Assembly (NCBI GenBank): GCA_029862285.1 | Contig: JAOTXR010000052.1 | Location: 1-9,130 of the forward strand | From: Gammaproteobacteria bacterium | Lineage (GTDB): Bacteria; Pseudomonadota; Gammaproteobacteria; Steroidobacterales; JABDKV01 | Direction: 5' to 3' | DNA: 9,130 bases | Translations under genes and position numbers: made by a program | Notes under the pieces: generated by a model | Databases searched by the model: none | Told to the model about the DNA's origin: nothing | Seen by the model: only the letters and a program-made list of their open reading frames with translations | Part shown: piece by piece, positions 1-7,207 of the stretch | Position numbering within the stretch: the first letter of the stretch is position 1 | Layout of the letters: every line of letters starts with the position of its first letter

Positions 1-314
<314 letters not shown>

Positions 315-316
315 TC

Positions 317-1537
317 ATGAAGACATCTACACGCACAATTATACTGGCAGGGCTGGGCGCATTATGCGCCCAGCCAACTTTCGCCGATTCGTTCTCTGAT
401 GCCATTAGCGAGGGCGAGACACATCTCAATCTGCGCTATCGCTACGAGTTTGTTGACCAGGACAGTTTTAGCGAGAATGCCAATGCGTCCACCCTGCGTG
501 GCAGACTTAACTGGCTCAGCGGTGGCTACAATAACTTCAGGGGATTCGTCGAATTCGATGCCGTAGGCGAGATTTTTATCGATGACTACAACAGCGGCAT
601 GGGTACCAGCAGCCCGGTGCGCAGTCGCTACCCGGTAGTTGCCGATCCAAACGGCACCGACCTCAACCAGGTTTACCTGCAGTACTCTGGTTGGGAGGGC
701 ACTAACGTGCGGGTCGGACGCCAGCGCATCCTGCTCGACAACCAGCGTTTTGTCGGTGGTGTCGGTTGGCGGCAGAACGAGCAAACCTACGACGCTGCCA
801 GTATCACGCATAAGTTCAACGACAACGCGAAAGTTTTCTATGCCTACGTTGACAATGTCAACCGTATCTTTGGTGAAGACGTTGCCGCCGGCGATCACGA
901 ATCGTCGACGCACCTGCTAAATGCCAGCTACAAGTTCGAAGACACCGGGACGTTGACCGGTTACTACTATGGAATCGACAACGACGATTCGCCCGGCGCT
1001 TCGACCGATACTATAGGCGTGCGTTTTACCGGTGGCACCAGCTTTTCGGACAGGCCCGTAAAGTACCTGGTGGAGTATGCACGGCAAAGCGATGCAGCCA
1101 ATAACCCGGTTGACTACGATGCAGACTATTTCCGGCTCGATGGCTCGATCAACCTGGGCCAGGTCACAGCCATGGCGGGTTACGAATTGCTGTCCGGAGA
1201 CAGCTCGATGGGTGGCGCCGCGTTTCGCACTCCGCTGGCGACCTTACATGCATTCAACGGCTGGGCCGATCAGTTCCTGGGCACACCCAGCTCCGGTCTG
1301 ACGGACACCTGGGTCGGCGCGTCCGGAAAACTCGACGTCTGGTCCTGGAAAGCGCTTTATCATTTCCTCGACAGCGATGAGAGCAGCGCCGATTTCGGCG
1401 ACGAAATCGATCTTTCCATCGGTCGCAAGGTCGGTGAGAACTACGGCGTGTTGTTCAAGGCGGCGATGTTCAACGCCGATGCCGCCTCCTTCGTGGACGT
1501 GACCAAGTTCTGGTTCATGTTCACCGCCAACTACTGA
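317..1537 (+). CDS. Outer-membrane porin-like beta-barrel protein (alginate-export/porin type)
   Basis: This is a 406-residue protein with a clear Sec signal peptide: basic n-region (MKTSTR), hydrophobic stretch at residues 8-18, and a likely cleavage after T-F-A at residue 23. The mature part has the alternating polar/aromatic strands and turn-rich loops of an outer-membrane beta-barrel, for example LRGRLNWLSGGYNNFRGFVEF at about 60-80, VRVGRQRILLDNQRFVGGVGW around 130-150, and repeated short strands ending in aromatic residues. It ends in TKFWFMFTANY, an aromatic C-terminus of the kind recognised by the BAM machinery. It resembles proteins annotated as alginate-export-family porins; that is recognition from memory, and the substrate is unknown. 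The ATG at 317 lies 2 bases after the nirS stop with no convincing Shine-Dalgarno of its own, so translation is probably coupled to nirS. Its position suggests a role in passage of nitrite or another small anion rather than alginate, but this is inference. Confidence 0.85.
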   Translation: MKTSTRTIILAGLGALCAQPTFADSFSDAISEGETHLNLRYRYEFVDQDSFSENANASTLRGRLNWLSGGYNNFRGFVEFDAVGEIFIDDYNSGMGTSSPVRSRYPVVADPNGTDLNQVYLQYSGWEGTNVRVGRQRILLDNQRFVGGVGWRQNEQTYDAASITHKFNDNAKVFYAYVDNVNRIFGEDVAAGDHESSTHLLNASYKFEDTGTLTGYYYGIDNDDSPGASTDTIGVRFTGGTSFSDRPVKYLVEYARQSDAANNPVDYDADYFRLDGSINLGQVTAMAGYELLSGDSSMGGAAFRTPLATLHAFNGWADQFLGTPSSGLTDTWVGASGKLDVWSWKALYHFLDSDESSADFGDEIDLSIGRKVGENYGVLFKAAMFNADAASFVDVTKFWFMFTANY

Positions 1538-1546
1538 CAATGTTGC

Positions 1547-1586
1547 TTGACCGGCTGACTCCGACGAGGCGTAGCCGGCCGGTCAA
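1547..1586. terminator. Inverted repeat between convergent genes, possible bidirectional terminator
   Basis: TTGACCGGC at 1547-1555 is the exact reverse complement of GCCGGTCAA at 1578-1586, leaving a 22-base loop. It sits in the 61-base gap between the stop of the porin-like gene (1537) and the stop of the convergent symporter gene (1599), where a terminator shared by both strands is expected. Neither side has a run of T, so it is not a classical intrinsic terminator; the role is inferred from position. Confidence 0.4.
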
Positions 1587-1598
1587 ATCAGTCACCAG

Positions 1599-2981
1599 TC
1601 AGTTCGCGGCACCTCGCCGATCGGCCAGTTCGGCTTCGATGGTTTTCACCTTTGCGTCGGTGAGCGGGTAAAAGAGCAATACGAGGCCGTTTGCCAGTGC
1701 CAGGGCACCGGGGAGGATAGAGAACATGAGCCGTATCCCGTCCAGCGCGGCTTCGGTTTGCTGCGCGTTGGCAATAAAACCATAAAGCGCCAACAACCAC
1801 CCCGACACGCCGCCACCGATCGTCAGACCCATCTTCTGGGCGAACATGGCGGCTGAGAACGCCAGTCCGGTGGTTCGCCGGCCGAACTTCCATTCGCCGT
1901 AGTCGACTACGTCAGTGTAAATCGACCACACCAGGGCGGGCGTTGGGCCGGCGAGCAGGTTACCAAGCGCATTGACGGCCAGCATCGTGCCGTACTGATC
2001 GGCCGGAATGAAGTAGAACCCGACCAGGGTCAGGCCATTGAGTATTGTCAGACCCAACAGCGCGTTGCGCTTGCCGAAACGCTTGCTCAGGGTAGTAGTA
2101 AAGAAGATACCAACGATAAACGCAATGGCGCCGGAAGAGAGGATCAGGGATGTCTTGTCGAGAAACAGAAAAACCGGCGTGCCGTCGTCGCCCACGAAAT
2201 ATTTGAAAAAGTGATTGGTGACAGCGCCGCGAACCGCCACGTTCGACAACGTAAGAATCGCCGCAATCACCATGACGATCCACGGACGGTTCATAAAGAG
2301 GAACTTCAGATCGCGGCGGATGCTTTGCCCCTCGTTGCTCTGTGGCGTGAGGCGTTCGCGGGTGGTGGCGAAGGTGATGAGAAACAAAACTACCGCGACG
2401 GTGGCCAGCAACGCCATCGTGAGCTTGAAGCCGGTGCCGTCGTCGCCGTCCCCGAGCAGGCGCACGAGCGGGCGAACACCAAGCGAAATTATCAGCATGC
2501 CGGAGAAGGCGCCGACGAAACGGTAGCTGGACAAGGAAGTCCGCTCGTCTGAACTGGGGGTCATAACTCCCATCAGCGCGGAGTAAGGAACATTGATGGC
2601 AGTGTAAGCCATCATCAGGCCGATATAGGTGACGTAGGCATAGATGAGTTTGCCGTTATCGCTGAAATCGGGATTGGCAAAGGCAAGATAGCCGAACACG
2701 CCGAAAGGTACCGCCATCCAGAGCAGGTACGGGCGGTACTTACCAAAGCGTGTGTTGGTACGGTCGGCAATGGCGCCCATGAGCGGATCATTAACCGCAT
2801 CCCAGAACCGCGCGACAATGAACAGCGTGCCTACCACCGCGGGGGACAATCCAAACACGTCCGTGTAGTAGTACAACAGGAATATATTGACGAACTGGAA
2901 AAAGATGTTCGACGCAGTATCGCCAAGGCCGTAGCCGATTTTTTCGCCAACGGAAAGTTTTGTGAGCGCGGGTCTTGTCAT
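1599..2981 (-). CDS. GPH/MelB-type sugar:cation symporter (MFS superfamily)
   Basis: A 460-residue integral inner-membrane protein of the glycoside-pentoside-hexuronide:cation symporter family, expected to import a sugar or small glycoside with H+ or Na+. The N-terminal family signature is clear: GYGLGDTASN at about 17-26, then WDAVNDPLMG near residue 60-69, whose two aspartates (about 61 and 65) correspond to the MelB cation-site motif, followed by ADRTNTRFGKYRPY. The length and about twelve hydrophobic segments fit the family. A TTG lies one codon upstream at 2984, but I prefer the ATG at 2981; GTAGG about 9 bases upstream is a weak ribosome binding site. It is the last gene of the minus-strand cluster, 41 bases after the GH3 stop, and the logical importer for products of the two upstream periplasmic glycosidases. 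The exact sugar cannot be told from sequence. Confidence 0.9.
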   Translation of the reverse strand: MTRPALTKLSVGEKIGYGLGDTASNIFFQFVNIFLLYYYTDVFGLSPAVVGTLFIVARFWDAVNDPLMGAIADRTNTRFGKYRPYLLWMAVPFGVFGYLAFANPDFSDNGKLIYAYVTYIGLMMAYTAINVPYSALMGVMTPSSDERTSLSSYRFVGAFSGMLIISLGVRPLVRLLGDGDDGTGFKLTMALLATVAVVLFLITFATTRERLTPQSNEGQSIRRDLKFLFMNRPWIVMVIAAILTLSNVAVRGAVTNHFFKYFVGDDGTPVFLFLDKTSLILSSGAIAFIVGIFFTTTLSKRFGKRNALLGLTILNGLTLVGFYFIPADQYGTMLAVNALGNLLAGPTPALVWSIYTDVVDYGEWKFGRRTTGLAFSAAMFAQKMGLTIGGGVSGWLLALYGFIANAQQTEAALDGIRLMFSILPGALALANGLVLLFYPLTDAKVKTIEAELADRRGAAN

Positions 2982-3022
2982 CAATATTTGCCTACGTGGT
3001 CACGTCCGGGGCCGACCTAACC

Positions 3023-5305
3023 TCATTCAACGATACGAAACTCGGCGCGCAAATCTGTTTCCGAGCTGCCACCTATCCACAGGTGGAAATCGCCCAGTTC
3101 GGTAATGAGTTTGTGATCGCGACCGTAAAACGCCAGGTCGTCGGTATGCAATTCGAAGTCGACCGCAGTCGTCTCGCCGGGCTCGACACGCACACGCCGG
3201 AATCCCTTCAGTTCCCTGATGGGCCGGGTGACGTTGCCGACCAGGTCACGGACATACAGCTGCACGACCTCGTCGGCCGCAGCCTTGCCTGTATTGGCCA
3301 GATCGACACTGACACGCAGCATGCCTCCCGGACGTACTTCCGGGTTTTCGACCCGCAGATTGTCGTATTCGAAGCTGCCGTAGGACAGGCCGTGACCGAA
3401 GGCAAACAAAGGTGTATAGCCGGCATCGAGATGAAACGCCGTCATGCCGAAAGAGGTTTGCGGCGCATGCTGGTCGATGTCATCGATGTGAATGACAGTC
3501 TCGGCCGACGGCGGCTTGCCGGTATTTTTCTGGTTATAGTAAATGGGAATCTGGCCGACCATGCGCGGGAATGTTACCGGCAATTTGCCCGATGGCGATT
3601 CGATGCCAAATAACAGGTCCGCGATAGCCGGTCCGCCCATCGTACCCGGATGCCAGGCGAACAGGATCGCATCGACCTGGTCGACGATGTTGGTCAGGGT
3701 CAGGGGTCTGCCGGCCATGATCACCGCGACCACCGGTTTGCCTGCTTCACGGACACGCCGCACCAGTTCCGCCTGGTCACCGGGCAGGTTAATGTCGGCA
3801 CGCGAATGGGCTTCGCCGGACAGAATCGATTCCTCGCCGAGAAACAACAACACCACATCCGAATCGCTAGCGACTTCGACAGCTTCGTCGAATGCCTCGC
3901 TGATACGGCTACGGGACGTATCCATCGCGCGCACATATCGAACGCTCACCTTTTTCCTGAGCATGTCCTGGATTGCCTGCAGCGGCGTAACGCTCAGCTC
4001 GCGATCGCCGTCGAATATCCAGGTACCGAGTTGCTCGTAGGGTGCATCGGCCAATGGTCCTATGATGGCAACCGAATCCAGCTGCTCCGGCGACAACGGT
4101 AACGTATCGTGATCATTCTTCAGCATTACGACGCTCTGCAACGCAGCTTTTTGTACGGTGGCCAACGCGTGCTCATTGGCGATTTCCGGCAAACCCGAAG
4201 TATCGGTATACGGATTCTCGAACAATCCGAGACGGAATTTGGCTCGCAGAATATTTGCGACCATCGCGTTGATCGTCGCGATATCGATGCTGCCATCCTC
4301 GACCAGGTCAGGCAGGTGCTGCAGGTAGGACTGACCGAACATCTCCATATCGACACCGGCTGTCGCCGCGGCCAGCGCCGAATCCCGGTCGTTAGCGGTC
4401 AGGCCATGGATGGCGAGTTGCCGCACCGAGTCCCAATCGCTGACAACGAACCCGTCGAACCCCCATTCATCGCGCAGCACTTGTCGCATCAGGAATTCGT
4501 TGCCGGTCGCGGGCACCCCATTGATATCGGCAAATGAGGCCATCAGCGTCGTTACACCGGCATCCACTGCCGCCTTGAATGGCCGCAGGTAGTAGTTGCG
4601 CATTTCGTATTCCGACACATTGGTCGTTGCGTAGTCGCGACCGCTTTCCACGGCGCCATAACCGGCAAAATGCTTGGCACATGCGGCTATCGAGCCGGGG
4701 GCAGTCAGATCCTGCCCCTGGAAACCCTCGACCATCGCGACAGCCATCTCGCTCACCAGGTACGCGTCCTCGCCAAAGCCCTCGGCGATACGACCCCAGC
4801 GCGCATCGCGGCTGATATCGATCATCGGCGCAAAAGTCCAGTTAATGCCGGCCGTCGCCGCCTCGAGTGCAGCGACACGGGCGCCCTCGCGCACGATATC
4901 GGGATTCCAGCTCGCCGCCTGCCCCAACGGGATGGGCATGACCGTTTTGAAACCGTGGATGACGTCGCGGCCCACCATCAGCGGAATTCCCAGACGGCTT
5001 TCCTCAACGGCAATGCGCTGCAGTTCGTTAACCGCGCCGACATCGACCAGGTTGAGTATCGAGCCGATATTGCCAGACTGGATCGAATGGCGAAGATGAT
5101 CGACGGCTGACGGCCCTTCGCTATGAACCTGATTCATCTGACCGACCTTCTCCTCCAGGGTCATCTGGCCCAACAGTTCGGAAACCCGTCGCTCGATAGC
5201 TTGGTCGCTCATGTCTGCCATTGCGTCATTCACCGTCAAACACACCAGAAATCCGGCCAGCAGAGTACTCCGTAACGCGGGAATTGTGGAGCTTTCAGGG
5301 CGCAT
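3023..5305 (-). CDS. bglX: Periplasmic GH3 beta-glucosidase, BglX type
   Basis: A 760-residue glycoside hydrolase family 3 enzyme that should remove non-reducing terminal beta-glucosyl (or similar) residues from oligosaccharides. I start it at ATG 5305 because this gives a signal peptide (RSTLLAGFLVCLTV, cleavage after A-M-A at residue 30); the frame is open to 5398, but that would overlap the upstream gene and bury the signal. Domain order: GH3 N-terminal barrel about 45-340, with MTLEEKVGQMNQ, the substrate-binding KH pair in AAKHFAGYGAVESGRDY (K211, H212) and the nucleophile Asp290 in GFVVSDWDS; GH3 C-terminal alpha/beta sandwich about 385-600, with likely acid/base Glu498 in SGEAHSRADINLPG; and a fibronectin-III-like domain about 660-730. 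Length and layout match E. coli BglX closely. It begins 28 bases after the stop of the upstream glycosidase, so both are probably on one transcript. Family and location are firm; linkage preference is inferred. Confidence 0.93.
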   Translation of the reverse strand: MRPESSTIPALRSTLLAGFLVCLTVNDAMADMSDQAIERRVSELLGQMTLEEKVGQMNQVHSEGPSAVDHLRHSIQSGNIGSILNLVDVGAVNELQRIAVEESRLGIPLMVGRDVIHGFKTVMPIPLGQAASWNPDIVREGARVAALEAATAGINWTFAPMIDISRDARWGRIAEGFGEDAYLVSEMAVAMVEGFQGQDLTAPGSIAACAKHFAGYGAVESGRDYATTNVSEYEMRNYYLRPFKAAVDAGVTTLMASFADINGVPATGNEFLMRQVLRDEWGFDGFVVSDWDSVRQLAIHGLTANDRDSALAAATAGVDMEMFGQSYLQHLPDLVEDGSIDIATINAMVANILRAKFRLGLFENPYTDTSGLPEIANEHALATVQKAALQSVVMLKNDHDTLPLSPEQLDSVAIIGPLADAPYEQLGTWIFDGDRELSVTPLQAIQDMLRKKVSVRYVRAMDTSRSRISEAFDEAVEVASDSDVVLLFLGEESILSGEAHSRADINLPGDQAELVRRVREAGKPVVAVIMAGRPLTLTNIVDQVDAILFAWHPGTMGGPAIADLLFGIESPSGKLPVTFPRMVGQIPIYYNQKNTGKPPSAETVIHIDDIDQHAPQTSFGMTAFHLDAGYTPLFAFGHGLSYGSFEYDNLRVENPEVRPGGMLRVSVDLANTGKAAADEVVQLYVRDLVGNVTRPIRELKGFRRVRVEPGETTAVDFELHTDDLAFYGRDHKLITELGDFHLWIGGSSETDLRAEFRIVE

Positions 5306-5333
5306 CGGCAAACCGGCAGGAACGACCCGTTGC

Positions 5334-7169
5334 CTAACGCACAAACCGGATGCTGTCGAGATAGAGGGTCGCTGAGTCGCGCCCGCCACTGAAGACAATC
5401 ACGAATCCCGTTTTGATACTCGTCAGGTCCAGGCTCTTAACGCGGATGCGGTAGCGCTTCCACTCGCTTGTCAGGACGATCCCATCGACGGTTTTTTTGC
5501 CGGAGTCATAGTGTGGCTTGTCTTTCTCCAGCAGGCCGACGCCAATGTTGATCTTCTCGCCGCCATATTCGCCACGTGCCCACAGCTCGAGGTATTTGGC
5601 GCCGCTGAGATCGAAGCCGCCTTCCATGTCGCCCCAGTTGTTCGCCGGATGCTGCCACGCGACACCGACCCAGCCTGCCGGGCCGGTAAACCGCATGCGG
5701 ATACATGCCGTGCCGTCGTAACAGTTTTCAGTGTGGTCGCCATCCAGCGTCAGTGCGTCGATCGCCCCCATCCAGCCCGACGGCACCCAGGGCATGCCGG
5801 CAAAATCGTCGTGATAAACGTACACCGGAAAGCGGGTGCTCACCTTGCCTTTCACCAGCAACGGCAGGTTGGCCGTCGCTGCGTTGCCGCCTTCGTCGTA
5901 AACATACAGAAACAACCGGTACGGGCCCGGCTCTTTGGGCATCCGCAGACGGGCGCCATTGACGTCGCCTTGCAACACTACGCCTTCGATGTCCGGGAGC
6001 ATCGGCCGAAAATCGCCACCGGTCATGTATTCGCCGGTTTCAGCCCGCAGCACCCACTGCACCCGCAAGGCGCCTTGCTCGGGATCGGCGATTGTTGCGC
6101 GCACACGCACTTCGTCACCCGGGTCGACCTGCGGCTCGCCTTCGACAACCAATGGCTCGACCGTGGGTGCAAGATCGGCCGGTGCCTCGCCAGACCACAG
6201 TTCAGTCATCACATCGACCTGACCGAGCCGGGCACCGTCGGGCAAAAACATGCCAAACCAGGTCGCGGTCGCTTCCATCTTAAAGCCCCAGGTGAAAGCG
6301 TACGAACCTAACGCAAGACCTGGCGCCGCACGCACGCCCTCTTCGTAGCTGCGCCGATAAAACGCTGCTTTCTGCGTGCTGGTAAGTTCAGGAGGCGCGC
6401 CCCAGTCGTTTTTCGGCATCTCCCAGGTACCGGGATGACCGAACTCGGTGAGCATGTAGGGCTTGCTGCCACCGCCGGCCGGGTAACGTTCGGGCAGCGA
6501 CGGCGCCCCGCCATAGGAATTGATGCCATGTATATCAATTGCCGGGCATTCGTTAACACTGTCGATACGGCCACCGCCGATGTCGGCAGTGACTGTCATG
6601 GTCGGATGACTGGGGTCGAGCTCCTTGACCATGGCGGCGACGTCATTGACCGCTTTCCAGATGACCGGGTTGTCACCGGATTCGAAGCCTTCCATCTCGT
6701 TGCCGATGCCCCACAGCAGCACCGCGGGATGATCCCGGTAACGCAGCACGGTCTCACGCGCACGTTGCAGTTGTTCCCGCACCTGTTTGTCATCGTTGTA
6801 ATCGAAACCGTGGCGCTCGTGACCGAGCCAGATACCTACCGTGACGGACAGGCCCAATGCATGTGCTTCGTCGAGCAATGTGCCGATGTCATCGGCACCC
6901 CACGTGCGAATGGAGTTCGCTCCGGCAACCACAAGTTGATTCAGGTGGGTTTGCCCACCGGCACCACGAACAAAATACGGCTCGCCAGCACGCAGCAACT
7001 GCCAGCCTTGTTCGGTTTGCTGCAGCTCGACCGGAATCGCTTCGGCCAGCGCCAGCACCGGGAGCAGCAAGAAAAAGGGGAAGAAAAAGGGGAAGAAAAA
7101 GGGGACAGTGACTTTTTTTAGGAAAAGGGGACAGTGACCTTTTTCTGCCGCTTCGGCAAAAAAGGTCAC
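5334..7169 (-). CDS. Secreted clan GH-A (GH2-like TIM-barrel) glycosidase with C-terminal CBM-like domain; N-terminus built from a repeat
   Basis: A 611-residue secreted glycosidase, probably acting on a polysaccharide or long oligosaccharide. The TIM-barrel part (about 45-330) carries GANSIRTWG, YRDHPAVLLWGIGNEMEG with probable acid/base Glu158, and KPYMLTEFGHPG with probable nucleophile Glu242, the clan GH-A arrangement seen in proteins usually labelled GH2 TIM-barrel; the N-terminal GH2 sugar-binding domain is absent, so GH5, GH158 or an unassigned family is possible. An Ig-like region (about 335-440) follows, then a jelly-roll-like domain (about 450-611) ending LYLDSIRFV, typical of carbohydrate-binding modules. 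The start is odd: an in-frame TAG at 7184-7182 leaves GTG 7169 as the only clear start, and both lie inside a large inverted repeat. Residues 1-35 are repeat-encoded (PFFFPFFFPFF), followed by LLLPVLALAEA, which looks like the end of a signal peptide. AGGAAAAGGGG precedes the GTG. Family is moderately sure, the start less so. Confidence 0.8.
   Translation of the reverse strand: MTFFAEAAEKGHCPLFLKKVTVPFFFPFFFPFFLLLPVLALAEAIPVELQQTEQGWQLLRAGEPYFVRGAGGQTHLNQLVVAGANSIRTWGADDIGTLLDEAHALGLSVTVGIWLGHERHGFDYNDDKQVREQLQRARETVLRYRDHPAVLLWGIGNEMEGFESGDNPVIWKAVNDVAAMVKELDPSHPTMTVTADIGGGRIDSVNECPAIDIHGINSYGGAPSLPERYPAGGGSKPYMLTEFGHPGTWEMPKNDWGAPPELTSTQKAAFYRRSYEEGVRAAPGLALGSYAFTWGFKMEATATWFGMFLPDGARLGQVDVMTELWSGEAPADLAPTVEPLVVEGEPQVDPGDEVRVRATIADPEQGALRVQWVLRAETGEYMTGGDFRPMLPDIEGVVLQGDVNGARLRMPKEPGPYRLFLYVYDEGGNAATANLPLLVKGKVSTRFPVYVYHDDFAGMPWVPSGWMGAIDALTLDGDHTENCYDGTACIRMRFTGPAGWVGVAWQHPANNWGDMEGGFDLSGAKYLELWARGEYGGEKINIGVGLLEKDKPHYDSGKKTVDGIVLTSEWKRYRIRVKSLDLTSIKTGFVIVFSGGRDSATLYLDSIRFVR
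7071..7104 (+). repeat. 12-bp tandem repeat GAAAAAGGGGAA, about 2.8 copies, inside coding sequence
   Basis: Two full units (7071-7082, 7083-7094) and a 10-base partial unit (7095-7104) run directly into the left arm of the inverted repeat, sharing its GGGG at 7101-7104. On the minus strand the unit encodes the FFFP repeat in the signal-peptide region of the glycosidase. Because the unit is a multiple of three, gain or loss of copies would lengthen or shorten the hydrophobic core without a frameshift. It probably arose by slippage from the edge of the palindromic element, whose own AAAAGGGG it resembles. Confidence 0.9.
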
Positions 7170-7202
7170 TGTCCCCTTTTCCTAAAAAAAGTCACTGTCC
7201 CC
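7101..7202. repeat. Long near-perfect palindrome (REP-like element) with four copies of a 12-base core
   Basis: The left arm 7101-7150 and right arm 7154-7202 are reverse complements over about 50 bases with a single one-base difference next to the centre (TTTTTCTGCCG against TTTTTTGCCG), and a 3-base loop at 7151-7153 flanked by GCCG/CGGC. The core GGGGACAGTGAC occurs at 7101-7112 and 7127-7138, and inverted at 7165-7176 and 7191-7202, with T7 and AGGAAAA spacers between copies in each arm. From memory, GGGGACAG-type palindromes are scattered in gammaproteobacterial genomes and associated with IS200-like REP-associated tyrosine transposases; no such transposase gene is in this window. The element starts just after the lipoprotein stop (7208) and extends into the glycosidase reading frame. 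As RNA it would fold into a very stable hairpin, which could stabilise the upstream message, attenuate transcription or block translation. Confidence 0.93.
7173..7183 (-). promoter_or_regulatory. Candidate ribosome binding site for the glycosidase, inside the palindrome
   Basis: AGGAAAAGGGG read on the minus strand lies just upstream of GTG 7169. AGGA is 10 bases and GGGG 3 bases from the start codon, so spacing is imperfect in both readings. The whole site pairs with the opposite arm of the palindrome, so it would be hidden if the hairpin forms in the mRNA. Confidence 0.35.
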
Positions 7203-7207
7203 GAAAC

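Noticed and set aside
362..913. 183-codon open frame on the minus strand opposite the porin-like gene
   Set aside because: It is antisense to a protein with a clear signal peptide and barrel pattern; the translation has no recognisable domain.
2994..3005. ACGTG-GT-CACGT short inverted repeat upstream of the symporter gene, considered as an operator
   Set aside because: The arms are only 5 bases, it lies within a 41-base intra-operon gap with no promoter visible, and no regulator gene is in the window.
2975..3613. 212-codon plus-strand open frame opposite the GH3 gene
   Set aside because: It mirrors the GH3 C-terminal coding region, whose FnIII and GH3 motifs are unmistakable, and its own product has no family features.
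5306..5398. Longer GH3 start at 5398
   Set aside because: It would overlap the upstream gene by 65 bases and place 31 unstructured residues before a good signal peptide that begins at 5305.
5511..6311. 266-codon plus-strand open frame opposite the clan GH-A glycosidase
   Set aside because: The frame is a by-product of GC-rich codon use; the minus-strand product has catalytic motifs and domain order, this one has none.
6435..7121. 228-codon plus-strand open frame that runs into the palindrome
   Set aside because: It overlaps the catalytic barrel of the glycosidase, and its Lys/Glu/Gly-rich tail is only the tandem repeat read in the other direction.
7101..7202. Palindrome considered as a classical intrinsic terminator
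   Set aside because: The stem is far longer than usual, its T-runs are inside the arms rather than after the stem, and the downstream gene reading frame begins within it.
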